Source of the DNA: Thinopyrum elongatum
Taxonomy: Eukaryota > Streptophyta > Magnoliopsida > Poales > Poaceae
Direction of reading: 5' to 3'
Length of the DNA stretch: 64,000 nucleotides
Assembly: GCA_011799875.1 (NCBI GenBank)
Contig: CM022301.1
Location: 85,455,667-85,519,666, forward strand
Position 1 is the first letter of the stretch. Each line of letters starts with the position of its first letter. The position numbers and the translations under genes were made by a program. Below, piece after piece: positions 1-9,298 of the stretch. The notes below the pieces were generated by a model, which saw only the letters and a program-made list of their open reading frames with translations, ran no database searches and was not told where the DNA came from.

Positions 1-315
1 TGGTGGTCTTCGTGCTTTGGGCACTGCAGTTGCTTTACAAACTACTCGTGTGGGGGTACTCTGTGGTGGACATGGTGTTGTGTCAACTAGAAGTGGGTTA
101 CTATCCACTGGGGCTGGGGTTAGATGGGGTGTAGCTGGTTCTCTGTCCAATGGTGTAAGTGTACAATCTGGAAGGGTCTCGATTATGTGTGGTGGGGCTA
201 GTTCGTGGGCCAGTACAACCATGGTTCTATCTGCATCGACGGGTAGCACCATCTTTTGTGAAGAACGGGTTTTTACTCCCTTAGATACTGCCATCAGCCC
301 CTCCAATTCAAATGG
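1..315 (-). CDS. Partial exon of a repeated-exon gene of unknown function
   Basis: On the minus strand an open frame runs from a splice acceptor (CAG at 316-318) to the window edge. It begins Q/PFELEGLMAVSKGVKTRSS and continues about 100 codons without a stop, becoming rich in Pro, Thr and Val. The opening PFE...GVKTRSS is homologous to the 150-bp exons at 752-901 and 1199-1348, so this is a further, longer member of the same exon family and probably lies downstream of them. I do not recognise a domain. The plus-strand ORF over the same bases is its antisense shadow. The gene continues beyond the window, so neither its end nor its product can be judged. Confidence 0.5.
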
Positions 316-751
316 CTGATAAACAAGAAAAGAAATTGAAAGTACAGACATTGTATGATAGACAGATGTGGTAATTCACATATATGTTGTCTAACCAAAC
401 ATGACAGCATGACACAATTTCACATATATGATGGCTAACTAAAAAGGATAGCATGACACAGTTTCAGATATATGATGAGTATCTAAATAGGATGACATGA
501 CAAAACTATATGATGTCTTTCTAAAATAGGTTGGGATGAAATAATTCACATACATGTTGTCGAAGTATACATGATGGCATGATATAATTCACATAATTGA
601 TTCATATACTAAGCAATTGGCACTCGCATGTATGATCTCTAAACTAAGCAGATGGCATCGAATATTGTGTATATGATGTCTAAACTAAGCAATGCAAGAC
701 ACCATATGTATGATATGAGAAATATAAACATTGCAAGTTAAGAGCATACAC

Positions 752-901
752 CTCAGGTGGGATATAGGACTGGTCATCTGTCTCTGAATCCTCCTCTGAG
801 GAGCTACCTGTAACCATCGAGATATATGCTTCACAAGGTACCATTGCCTGCTCTGAAGACCTTGTTTTCACTCCAGATTTTTCCATAACTGGCTCAAATG
901 G
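752..901 (-). CDS. 150-bp repeated exon, intact copy
   Basis: Minus-strand exon of exactly 150 bp (50 codons, phase 0). It is bounded by an acceptor CAG (902-904) and a donor GAG/GTGTATGC (GT at 750-751). It reads PFEPVMEKSGVKTRSS at the start and is then very acidic (SSSEEDSETDDQSY), ending IPPE. Its size, phase and both splice sites match the copy at 1199-1348, so intron and exon were duplicated together. Acidic, serine-rich composition suggests a disordered segment. Function is unknown. Confidence 0.55.
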
Positions 902-1198
902 CTGATACACATGGAGAGTAGTTTAATATACACAAATTGTCGACAAATGGAATACGTAATAAAAAAAAGGATGGCATGAGATAATTCACATATATGATGC
1001 CTGGCTACATGGTGGTGCCTAATTCACATATATGATAACTGGCTAAAAACATGGCATTGCATAATTCACATATCTGATATAGAAAGCAAACAGGAGGCAT
1101 TCACACAAAGCATGTCTAATCTAAGCAGATGGCATGGCAATGCAAGACACCATATGCATGATATGAGCAATATAACCCTGCCAAGTTAGAGCATACAC

Positions 1199-1348
1199 CT
1201 CAGGGGGGGAATACGACTGGTCATCTATCTCTGAATCCCTCTCTGAGGAGCTATCTGTAACCAGCAAGAAATCTGCATTCACAGGTAGCACTGACTACTC
1301 AGAAGACCTTGTTTTCACTCCAGATTTTCCCATGACCGACTCAAATGG
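1199..1348 (-). pseudogene. 150-bp repeated exon, copy with a premature stop
   Basis: Second exact 150-bp copy with the same acceptor (CAG, 1349-1351), donor (GAG/GTGTATGC) and phase as 752-901. Codon 18 is TAG, directly after the conserved GVKTRSSE. Because the exon is a multiple of three, skipping it would leave the frame intact, so the stop need not kill the whole gene. The acidic tail (SSSERDSEIDDQSY) is conserved. The stop is seen directly; whether the exon is used is unknown. Confidence 0.55.
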
Positions 1349-1524
1349 CTGATGCACAGGAAGAGTAGATGAATGTATAAACATTGTTGACAAATAGAAT
1401 ACATTATGAAAAAAATGGCATGATACAATTCACATATATGATGACTGGCTAAACAGGATGGCATTGCATGATTCACGTATATGATGCCTGGCTAAAGAAG
1501 ATGGCATTGCATAATTCACATATA

Positions 1525-1685
1525 CTCCCTCCGTTCCTAAATATTTGTCTTTTTAGAGATTTCAAATGGACTACCACATACAGATGTATATAGAGATATT
1601 TTAGAGTGTAGAATCACTCATTTTGCTCTGTATGTAGTCACTTGTTGAAATCTCTAAAAAGACAAATATTTAGGAACGGTGGGAG
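1525..1685. mobile_element. Stowaway MITE (Tc1/Mariner type)
   Basis: A 161-bp element with terminal inverted repeats (CTCCCTCCGTTCCTAAATA and its near complement TATTTAGGAACGGTGGGAG), flanked by the TA target duplication (1523-1524 and 1686-1687). The inverted repeats extend inward through the agagatttcaa / ttgaaatctct arms, giving a hairpin. This is the standard Triticeae Stowaway structure. It sits in an intron of the repeated-exon locus. Confidence 0.93.
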
Positions 1686-1828
1686 TATGATATAGAAACC
1701 AAACAGGTGGCATTCACATAAAGCAAACCTAAACAAAGCTGATGACATATAAGATGTATAATGTAAGCAATGCGAGGCGCCATATGCATGATATGACCAA
1801 CATCAGCATGCCAGGTTAGAGCAAACAC

Positions 1829-1975
1829 CTCAGGGGGTAAATAGGAGTGGTCGGCTCCCTCTAAATCCCCCTCTGAATAGTTATCTTCCTCTGGAATACA
1901 ATCTGGAATGTGGGGAGGGGGGGGGGCACTTCGCCCACCATGGAGCGGCGTCTGCATGACATTACATTCCCACAT
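1829..1975 (-). CDS. Diverged repeated exon (acidic, ends LPPE)
   Basis: Minus-strand open segment whose 3' half (EEDNYSEGDLEGADHSYLPPE) aligns with the ends of the 150-bp exons, followed by the same type of donor (CCTGAG/GTGTTTGC at 1829). The 5' half differs and contains a proline run encoded over a poly-G tract on the plus strand (about 1914-1926). An ATG lies at 1973-1975, but an internal acceptor is equally possible, so the upper boundary is uncertain. Function is unknown. Confidence 0.4.
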
Positions 1976-2639
1976 AACGGTCTTCTCTTTTTCTCTACAT
2001 GTTCAGTACGATTGTGTACAATAACTGACATGCATAATAAAAAAACATAGTTAGATTATGTAAGGCCTAAGGGCTGCATGCAGAAATCAAGACTGATGGT
2101 AGAAAACGAGTGGATAGATCCAAAACTAATGATAGCAGGCAGATTATAGCTTCAGTTTAAAAGATAGATGATGGATCATCTACTATTTGTTGCCCACCCA
2201 ACATGAACCACATAGAAGACCCCAGATGAACCAGATAGTAGACAGATACTATTCATTGCTGCCTCGATATGTGCCCCACAGGCATTTTAAAACTCAAGTT
2301 TGAACATTAGTTTGGACCTGACTTGGAGTCTAAGAGGTGAACAGGACGATAAAGTAGCAGGTAATAATAACCGATGTATAACGTAAGCAGACACGAAAGA
2401 GTGCGACCTCTCTTCCGGAACTGTGTAGTCCTCAGGTTCATCTGCTCAGTCGATGATGGTAATGCAGTTGGCCTGGCTGCCGGTAACGGGGAAGATGATC
2501 TGAGGCGGTGAAAGAAAGTCTGCAGGGGGAATCTTTGCTGCAGTGAACACTTCCGTCGATGGTGCACCTCAGGTGGGGTGGATGACGGCACGACAGGAGC
2601 ATGACATAACACCCAGAGTTTTCTTTGACACCTATCTGA

Positions 2640-3095
2640 AAATGAAGTAAATCTGTAAGGGCTCCTTAGAATTGGAGGATTCTAAAAACACAGGGACAGG
2701 AAAAACACAGGAATAGGATAGGAATACACGTGCAAAACAGAGCATTTGCAAACATAGGATGTCTGTCAACCTGGGTGTTTGGTTCACATGAATTGGAAGA
2801 ACACAGGAATGGAGAAACATGGTTAAATTAAAGTCAAACCACATGAAAAATGTAAAATAAGAATCTTATTATGCCAGTAATGCAATTAGTCATGTTCTTC
2901 ATGCATATTAATTTGAAAAGGACGTCCAAGTGGATATTAAAATTCCTACATTTTTTCTTTGAAAGAGACACCGAAGGAAAAAATATCCTCCAGTTTTGCG
3001 TTGCTCCATTCCTTCTAACCAAATGCATGAATAGTAGTACCATAGTAAAGTTTCCAATTCCTATGTTTTCCTTCCCTTTTTCTTTGAACTAGTGG
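2640..3095. repeat. Degenerate Tourist-like MITE remnant
   Basis: AT-rich stretch with motifs typical of grass PIF/Harbinger MITEs: aggattctaaaaacacagg and ggtgtttggttcacatgaattgg on the left, and ttccaattcctatgttttcc near the right end. I could not delimit matching termini or a target duplication. The ORFs here are short and on both strands, as expected of a palindromic element. The call rests on resemblance only. Confidence 0.35.
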
Positions 3096-3243
3096 CGATT
3101 CTAGTAGGCAGTCTTCAACAGGCTGAAGCCTGCCCTAGAAATATTTTGTGAGCTTAGATTTGGTCCACATGAGTATCATATAATGGCTATCTTGCTAAAC
3201 CGATTCAAATTGTGGTTCAAAAGAGCATTTAGTTTTCTCCCTG

Positions 3244-3603
3244 TTAACTTTGTGACCATGATTCATTTATTTCTAGATTTGCAACTGCTTTGAACCAAAG
3301 GATCCCTGAGGGATCTACATGAATGCAGAGTAACAAAGTGATGCGATGAGTGTACAACCTCTTTGGCATAGCCTTGTCGACCTCAGCATCATTGGGTTGG
3401 ACATGGAGGATGGTGATGCTGGTGTGACTGTCGGAGGTGGGGAAGAAGATCTGAGGCCTCTGGAGACGGCGTCGAGGGTACTGCTCCGCTGTGATGGATG
3501 GTTCTATCGTTGGAGCAGCTCCGGTGAGGTGTACGACGGCGAGGCTGAAGCAGGACAAGACAGACAACATTAATCTAAAGTGGGACTCTAATAGCATTTG
3601 CAA
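3244..3603 (-). CDS. Candidate upstream exon copy of the repeated-exon locus
   Basis: Minus-strand open frame with the segment NDAEVDKAMPKRLYTHR. This is alignable to FDEAESYSVPPRRFYTHR in the frame at 4114-4659, and the DNA over this stretch is also clearly related (for example the shared gatgagtgtacaacctc/gatgagtgtagaacctc). A third, more diverged copy lies near 2450-2530 (gatgatggtaatgcagttgg... compared with gaggatggtgatgctggtg...). These look like repeated exons further upstream in the same minus-strand gene. Exon boundaries are unclear and no domain is recognised. Confidence 0.3.
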   Translation of the reverse strand: MQMLLESHFRLMLSVLSCFSLAVVHLTGAAPTIEPSITAEQYPRRRLQRPQIFFPTSDSHTSITILHVQPNDAEVDKAMPKRLYTHRITLLLCIHVDPSGILWFKAVANLEINESWSQS

Positions 3604-3837
3604 TAGATGATGTAAAATACATCACCAAAAAGTGCAAGATGTAAAATGCATCAGCCGCGCCACGGCCACTCCGACAGATGCTATAAATACTGTTCACTCT
3701 GAACTTAATTGAAGAAACTGAACTTTACAGTCGAAACTGATTGAACTAGTAGCAGAGCATTGCAATAGAAGTTTAGGGCATTCGAGCACTAGTAGCAGAG
3801 AAGCAGTGATCTTAACCAGCAGCCGCTCGAGCAGGGA

Positions 3838-4110
3838 ACGCACTAGCAGAGAGCAACTCGTGCAGCAGCACCGCAAGCGAGTGCTAAAGCAGCAACTCCT
3901 GTAGTTGCCGCAGGTCGTGCAGCAGCAACACGAGCGAGAGCAAGAGCAGAGCAGAGCAGCAGCATGAGCGAGAGCAAGAGCGGAGCAGTAGCGCGACCGA
4001 CAGCAATAGCAGAGCAGAGCAGTGCATCAGCGCGACCGATAGCAAGAACAGAGCCGCAGCGCGAGGGAGAGCTGGAGCAGCAGCAGCGCGAGCAAGAGCC
4101 GGAGCAGTAG
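3838..4110. repeat. Imperfect AGAGC/GCAGCA low-complexity tract
   Basis: About 270 bp of degenerate short repeats built from gcagagcag, gcgcgaccgacagcaatag and gagcgagagcaagagc. All minus-strand frames translate to leucine/cysteine/alanine-rich low-complexity protein (for example LLLCSALALAR), so the long open frames here reflect the repeat, not selection. It lies at the 3' side of the GC-rich candidate first exon at 4114-4659. Confidence 0.7.
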
Positions 4111-4113
4111 CAG

Positions 4114-4659
4114 CTAGTGCTGGTGTGGAAGTCGCCACCGAGGAAGCAACGCCACGGGGGAGAGATGCCGTGGAGGAAGTGGCCGGTGATGGCGCCGTTG
4201 ATGGAGACCCACCATGGCTGCTCGGTATCGAGCACCGGCAGCCCCGTGAGATCGAATAAAAGATAAAATGCAGCGATGAGTGTAGAACCTCCTTGGTGGC
4301 ACCGAGTAGGACTCGGCTTCATCGAAGGAATTGGTGAGGGTGCTGCGGTTTCGGTGGGGCAGGTCAAGATGGCGCTGTGGGGATGGAGGTGGCGCGATAG
4401 ACGAGGCGAACATCAGGACAGCTCCTTGGAGGTGGAGGACGGGGCAGCTGATCCGGTGGGACGATGAGATCGACGACGGATCCTCATCCGGTGCGGTGGA
4501 TGAGGGACGTCGAGCAGTTGCTGTGGACGACGTCGTCGGGGAAGAGTCTCCGGCTGGGCGACGGTCGGGAGGCCGACGGAGGAGCATGGGGTTTCGCGGG
4601 TTTTGGCGGCCTCGGTGTACGAATGGGGGGGGGACGAAGCGGAAGGTAGGGGGAGCCAT
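4114..4659 (-). CDS. Candidate first exon of the repeated-exon gene
   Basis: GC-rich minus-strand frame opening with ATG at 4659 in a strong plant context (gccATGGCT). Its N-terminus is basic and proline-rich (MAPPTFRFVPPPFVHRGRQ) and it later contains the YTHR segment shared with 3244-3603. GC content is much higher than in the flanks, as is common at the 5' end of grass genes. No TATA box is evident upstream to about 4970. The frame runs into the low-complexity tract, so the true exon probably ends earlier. I do not recognise a product. Confidence 0.35.
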   Translation of the reverse strand: MAPPTFRFVPPPFVHRGRQNPRNPMLLRRPPDRRPAGDSSPTTSSTATARRPSSTAPDEDPSSISSSHRISCPVLHLQGAVLMFASSIAPPPSPQRHLDLPHRNRSTLTNSFDEAESYSVPPRRFYTHRCILSFIRSHGAAGARYRAAMVGLHQRRHHRPLPPRHLSPVALLPRWRLPHQH

Positions 4660-4969
4660 GGCTTAGGGATGCACTTGTCCGAAATGTGGGGTAAGTTACG
4701 AACGTACCCCCACCGGTTTTGACCACGCAGCGTCGAGGCGGCATTTCTGGCTGAGGGGTAGAAGGGGGATTTCGCGTGTCTGGGCTGCGGGACCGATTTC
4801 GGATGAGGAGGGAGTTTTCGTGCGCGTCGAAATTTTGGGATAACAAGGCGCGGCGCGGGTTGAAGAGGCGGGAGTTTCACAGCAGAATAGACAAAAGATA
4901 CTCGAGCTTGAAAATTTCAGGATAATAAGGCGCGGATTCCATGTTCGGCAGAACAAACTTAATGTGTAC

Positions 4970-5606
4970 AAAAAAACAATTCATACAAGACACAAGAGAG
5001 TCATGTCCCCTTTTTACTATATTGCTATAAATGCCATTGAAAAAACTACAAGAAAATGTAAAAAAAATCGGGAGAACAAGATTAGCCTATACAGTACCAA
5101 ATCAATTCGCACTTCCCTCAACAACAACAAAAAACCAATCAATTCCCACCACAAGAAAGAGTCATGTCCCTTTTTATATGATTACAAATGCCAGGATCTC
5201 GAATTTTAATTTTTGAATCCATGTTATGTTGAATTCGAATATATCGTTAGGTGATCTTGCGGTTTATAATGGATGTAGTCCTACATTTTGATCTTCCATC
5301 TTATATGAACATTTTACTCCACCCTATGAATATATATATTGTCGTCTACCATATGGACTAAATTTGAATCAATTTTCCTTATTTGAATACGATTGTTGTC
5401 AAGTTATACCATCATTTAAATATTATCTTGATAACAAAAAACATGCATATAGTAGTAATCATATTTCAATATGAACTACATGTACCATACGATCTCCAAT
5501 TCAAATATTTGTATCCATTTTATCTTGAATTCAAATCACAGTACATTGGTCTAGGTAGCGAGATGTTTGGGATAATCTAAACCATGTTTTCATTTGTATA
5601 AATTTT
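4970..5606. other. AT-rich intergenic DNA, no gene seen
   Basis: About 640 bp of AT-rich sequence with only short frames on both strands. It contains a loose duplication (acaagaaagagtcatgtccc-like at about 4985-5010 and 5150-5175). I see no promoter, RNA gene or transposon terminus in it. Confidence 0.5.
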
Positions 5607-7600
5607 GGCCGAATTGGACAGGTTTTGGTATAAGCTTCTTGCAAACTGGAGATTCTCTCAAGAAGCCTCGTGGTTCCGAGAGGGAACGTGTCACCTTTGT
5701 GTGTGAAACGATATACGCTGCCTCCCCCCTGATTTTCTTTACAGAGGCAACATAGAACTATATGAGTGCCCTGTTAAATTTTGGAATTATTCCAGGTTCG
5801 TTTGGCCTTTTTTAAACATTAATTGAGTTTCTGGTCATTTAATGTGCATAATTCAAATTAGAACTGCAAGCACATGCTCCATGCGCCAAAGTTGGTTGAA
5901 AAATCACATGTGTGTCCTTGGGTGAATTTCTAGGTCCCATGCAAGAAATGGGAATGATACTCAAGCATCTGGGCATCGTGACTCGGCCGAGAACATTGAG
6001 AAACTTGGTTTTTAAATTCCTGTAAATCCAAATCTCGCCTGAAAATCATGAAACTTGCCATGGTGTCATGTCATGGCACTAACATGATGTGGTAAAAAAA
6101 TTGGCCGAATTGGAACAAGTTTTGGTATAAGCTTCTTGCAAACCAGAGCTTCTCTCAAGAAGGCTCGTGGTTTTGAGAGGGAACGTGTCGCCGTTGTGTG
6201 CGAAACAATATACACTGCCCCCCCTTGATTTATTTACAGAGGCAACATAGAACTATATGAGTGTCGTGTTAAATTTTGGAATTATTCCGGGTTCGTTTGG
6301 CCTTTTTTATTCATTAATTGAGTTTCTGGGCATTTAATGTGCATAATTCAAATTTGAACTACAAGCACATGCTCCAGTGCACCAAAGTTGGCTAAAAAAT
6401 AACATGTGTGTCCTTGGGTGAATTTCTAAGTCCCATGCAAGAAATGGGAATGAAATTCAAACACCTGGGCGTCGTGGCTCGGCCGAGAACATTGAGAAAC
6501 TTGGTTTTTAAATTCTTGTAAATCCAAAACACGCCTGGAAATCATGAAACTTGGCATGGTGTCATGTCATGGCACTAACATGCTGCGGTAATTTTTTTGG
6601 CTGAATTGGAACAAGTTGTGGTATAAGCTTCTTGCAAACCGGAGCTTCTCTCAAGAAGGCTCATGGTTCTGAGAGGGAACGTGTCACCTTTGTGTGCGAA
6701 ACGATATACGCTGCCCCCCCCTTGATTTTCTTTACAGAGGCAACATAGAACTATATGGGTGTCGTGTTAAATTTTGGAATTATTCCGGGTTCGTTTGGCC
6801 TTTTTTATACATTAATTGAGTTTCTGCTCATTTAATGTGCATAATTCAAGTTTGAAGTACAAGCACATGCTCCAGTGCACCAAAGTTGGTTGAAAAAGAA
6901 CATGCGTGCCCTCGGGTGAATTTCTAGGTCCCATGCAAGAAATGGGAATTAAATTCAAACACATGGGCATCGTGGTTCGGCCAAGAACATTGAGAAACTT
7001 GGTTTTTAAATTCATGTAAATCCAAAACACGCCTGAAAATCATGAAACTTGGCATGGTGTCATGTCATGGCACTAACATGTTGTGGTAAATTTTTTGGCC
7101 GAATTGGAACAAGTTGTGGTATAAGCTTCTTGCAAACCAGAGCTTTTCTCAAGAAGGCTCATGGTTTTGAGAGGGAACGTGTCACCTTTGTGTGCGAAAC
7201 GATATACGCTGCCCCCCCCTTGATTTTCTTTACAGAGGGAACATAGAACTATATGAGTGTCGTGTTATATTTCAGAATTATTCCGGGTTCGTTTGGCCTT
7301 TTTTATACATTAATTGAGTTTCTGGCCATTTAATGTGCATAATTCAAATTTGGACTACAAGCACATGCTCCAGTGCACCAAAGTTGGTTGAAAAATCACA
7401 TGTGTGTCCTCGGGTAAATTTCTAGGTCCCATGCAAGAAATGGGAATGAAATTCAAACATCTGGGCGTTGTGGCTCATCCGGAAACATTGAGAAACTTGG
7501 TTTCTTAATTCCTGTAAATCCAAAACATGCATGAAAATCATGAAACTTGGCTTGGTGTCATGACATGGCACCAACATGCTGTGGTAATTTTGTTGTCCGA
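5607..7600. repeat. Tandem array, four copies of a ~496-bp unit
   Basis: The anchor ggccgaattgg (or a one-base variant) occurs at 5607, 6103, 6599 and 7097, with a degenerate fifth start near 7593, giving spacings of 496, 496, 498 and about 496. Within each unit the order is constant: aagcttcttgcaaac, gagagggaacgtgtc, a poly-C tract, catagaactatatg, attattccgggttcgtttgg, cacatgctcc, caagaaatgggaatg, gagaacattgagaaacttgg, ggcatggtgtcatgtcatgg. Copies differ by scattered substitutions. No frame is conserved through the units, so it is satellite-like non-coding DNA. I do not recognise it as a named satellite. Confidence 0.9.
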
Positions 7601-7768
7601 TTTGCGAAGGCGCACACATTAACAATCAACAAAATCATTTTGGAACAAGTGTTGTCACGTTACAATCAGAAACACAAGTATTATTGAAACCATGGGCGTT
7701 CTACTTACCATTTACGTGCCGCCACGCGTCCCCTTTTTTTATTGGCTAGGAGGTGCCGTGCGGGGTAG

Positions 7769-7931
7769 CTATTTAAGTACAGGAGGCGTGCGATCAGACC
7801 CCTGCGCGTGCTTATCGGGAGGAGAGCCCTTTGACCTCCATCTGCCGCCCACCTCTCTCCCAAGGTGTCCATTAATGGCGCCCGAGCCCCTGTTCAATGG
7901 CGTGGCTATGTCTCACTCGACTGAGATTTAA
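7769..7931 (+). promoter_or_regulatory. TATA-like box and leader before a tiny ORF
   Basis: A TATA-like ctatttaagt (about 7769-7778) is followed at a promoter-like distance by a pyrimidine-rich leader and an ATG at 7875 opening an 18-codon frame (MAPEPLFNGVAM...). GC content rises sharply relative to the array on its left. This could be the truncated 5' end of a gene whose body is lost, or chance. Support is weak. Confidence 0.25.
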
Positions 7932-8206
7932 GAGATAAAAAAGAAAATTTGAAAAGAAAATTTTGCACGGATCTTGATGTAAGATTCGACGGACCTATAT
8001 AGCATCTACTGCGACTTATAGCAAGACTGATGAATATATAAGGACGACGACAGTGGATAATAATTGTCTTACATATTTAGGAAGATAATTAAAAAAGCCA
8101 CATGCGGCTACGCCCGAAATACACAAGGGCAAAAGAACAAGGAAGACGCATACAACGATCTGGCTCGCTGATCTCTACTTTCTCGATGCGCTACAGGTCA
8201 CGGAGA

Positions 8207-8888
8207 CTAGTTCTCGCGGCGAGCGGCGATGATCTCTTTCATCAGTTTCATGTCCTTAATACACTGCTTGGCAGCATCCAAGGATTTCTCCACCAGCCTT
8301 TCGCGCTCGATGCGGAGCATGGTCTTTCTCGTCCATAAGTTTCTTGACGATGAAGCCCGTCCTCTTCAACAAGGCAGCGGTCTCCTCCACCTGCTTCGCC
8401 CTTCCAGCGATCTTCACCCTCAGCAGGTCGCGCTTGGTGCGGAGCTTCACTTTGCCCTCCCCTAGTCTCCGGATGACGGCGGTAGCATTTTCAAATGAGG
8501 CATTCATCTCATCCTGCAGCTTCATCCAGCCGGAGATCCGACCCATCAGGCCATCGAGCATAGCGCGCATGCGCTTGTGAGAGTCCTCGCCTGCCCGCGA
8601 GACATTTTCCCAGGCCGCCGCGACGCGGGAGGACCTCCCTGCTGCATTCGAGGCGCGGCGGGACATCTCTGCTGCTTCCACGGCGCAGCCGGACCAGTCT
8701 GCTGCATCGACGACGCGGCGGGACCTCTGTGCTGCTTCGGCGGTGCGGCGGGACCTTTGTGCTGCTACGGCGGCGCGACGGGACATGTCGGCTGCTACAG
8801 CGGCGAGGCGGGACATCTCTCGTCCTTCCGCTTCCATGCTCGCCTCGCCCTGGTCGTAATCTCTCGACCCAGAACTCATGCGGGCCAT
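8207..8888 (-). CDS. Alanine/arginine-rich coiled-coil protein, frameshifted near its C-terminus
   Basis: Intronless minus-strand gene with start ATG at 8888 in strong context (gccATGGCC), a TATA box 89 bp upstream and GC-rich coding bias. Residues 25-94 are seven decapeptide repeats of the type RSRRxAEAAQ. The rest is a charged, probably coiled-coil region (KLQDEMNASFENATAVIRRL, KRDLLRVKIAGRAKQVEETA). The annotatable frame ends at 8256 after 210 residues, but at about 8320-8323 the coil continues in another frame (IERERLVEKSLDAAKQ, DMKLMKEIIAARREN) to TAG at 8207-8209. A small indel has therefore swapped the last ~37 residues for an unrelated ~24-residue tail. I do not recognise the family; a LEA-like or structural role is only a guess from composition. 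Confidence 0.7.
8607..8816. repeat. 30-bp coding minisatellite (seven units)
   Basis: Seven in-phase 30-bp units (plus-strand consensus about gctgctncggcggngcggcgggacntntgt) encode residues 25-94 of the minus-strand coiled-coil gene. Each unit gives ten residues with Ala at fixed positions and an SRR or RSRR step. The fifth (WSGCAVEAAE) and the last are the most diverged. The period is a multiple of three, so unit gain or loss keeps the frame. Confidence 0.75.
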
Positions 8889-8976
8889 GGCAGACGCAAG
8901 GGAACGACAATGAAAGACTTGTTTGTTTTTGTGGATGAGGAGTTGAGGAGGAATGTGCAGTCATCTCGGAGTAGAG

Positions 8977-8984
8977 TATTTATA
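8977..8984 (-). promoter_or_regulatory. TATA box of the coiled-coil gene
   Basis: Minus-strand tataaata, located 89 bp upstream of the ATG at 8888. It leaves a leader rich in ACA/CTC (cacaaaaacaaacaag) that is typical of plant 5' UTRs. Confidence 0.65.
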
Positions 8985-9022
8985 ACCGAGTACTAATACG
9001 CTCCTAAGTGGGAAATCGTTTA

Positions 9023-9295
9023 GGCTGGTTGTAATGGGGAGTATCATATACTAGTATCATGCATATGATACTAGTATAAGATACTACCTCCGTAATGCAT
9101 AGTATCATAAGTTAGTATCTTAGGTTGCCTTACTAATTGCCATGCATGACACAAAGTAGTACAACATTTAATATGATACAATATCATGATATGATATCAG
9201 ACCCTCTCTTTCCTCATTTAATTGTGTGCCACATCATCCAAAAAATCTAGTTGGCATGCATGATACCGCTTATGATACTCCCATTACAACCAGCC
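9023..9295. mobile_element. Tourist-like MITE, 273 bp, TTA target duplication
   Basis: Termini ggctggttgtaatgggagtatca-type on the left and tgatactcccattacaacc on the right are inverted repeats of more than 20 bp. TTA lies at 9020-9022 and again at 9296-9298. A 3-bp TWA duplication points to PIF/Harbinger (Tourist-like) MITEs. It contains the internal inverted motif atgatactagtat/atactagtatcat and no ORF. It lies about 40 bp upstream of the TATA box of the coiled-coil gene, so it could influence that promoter. Confidence 0.88.
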
Positions 9296-9298
9296 TTA

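Larger units (their letters stand above)
360..1830. repeat. Co-duplicated intron repeats between the repeated exons
   Basis: The introns of the repeated-exon locus are made of degenerate copies of a short module containing ataattcacatatatgatg and aagcagatggcatg, seen about a dozen times between 360 and 1830. A larger unit of about 450 bp (exon plus flanking intron) recurs at 752, 1199 and, with a MITE inserted in between, 1829. This shows that whole exon-intron cassettes were amplified. Confidence 0.6.

Noticed and set aside
17..319. Plus-strand 100-codon ORF
   Set aside because: It is antisense to the minus-strand exon that carries the PFE...GVKTRSS homology; no plus-strand start context or domain.
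4413..4971. Several overlapping minus-strand ORFs of 90-155 codons
   Set aside because: All are alternative frames of one GC-rich region; only the frame from 4659 has a strong start context and homology to a second copy.
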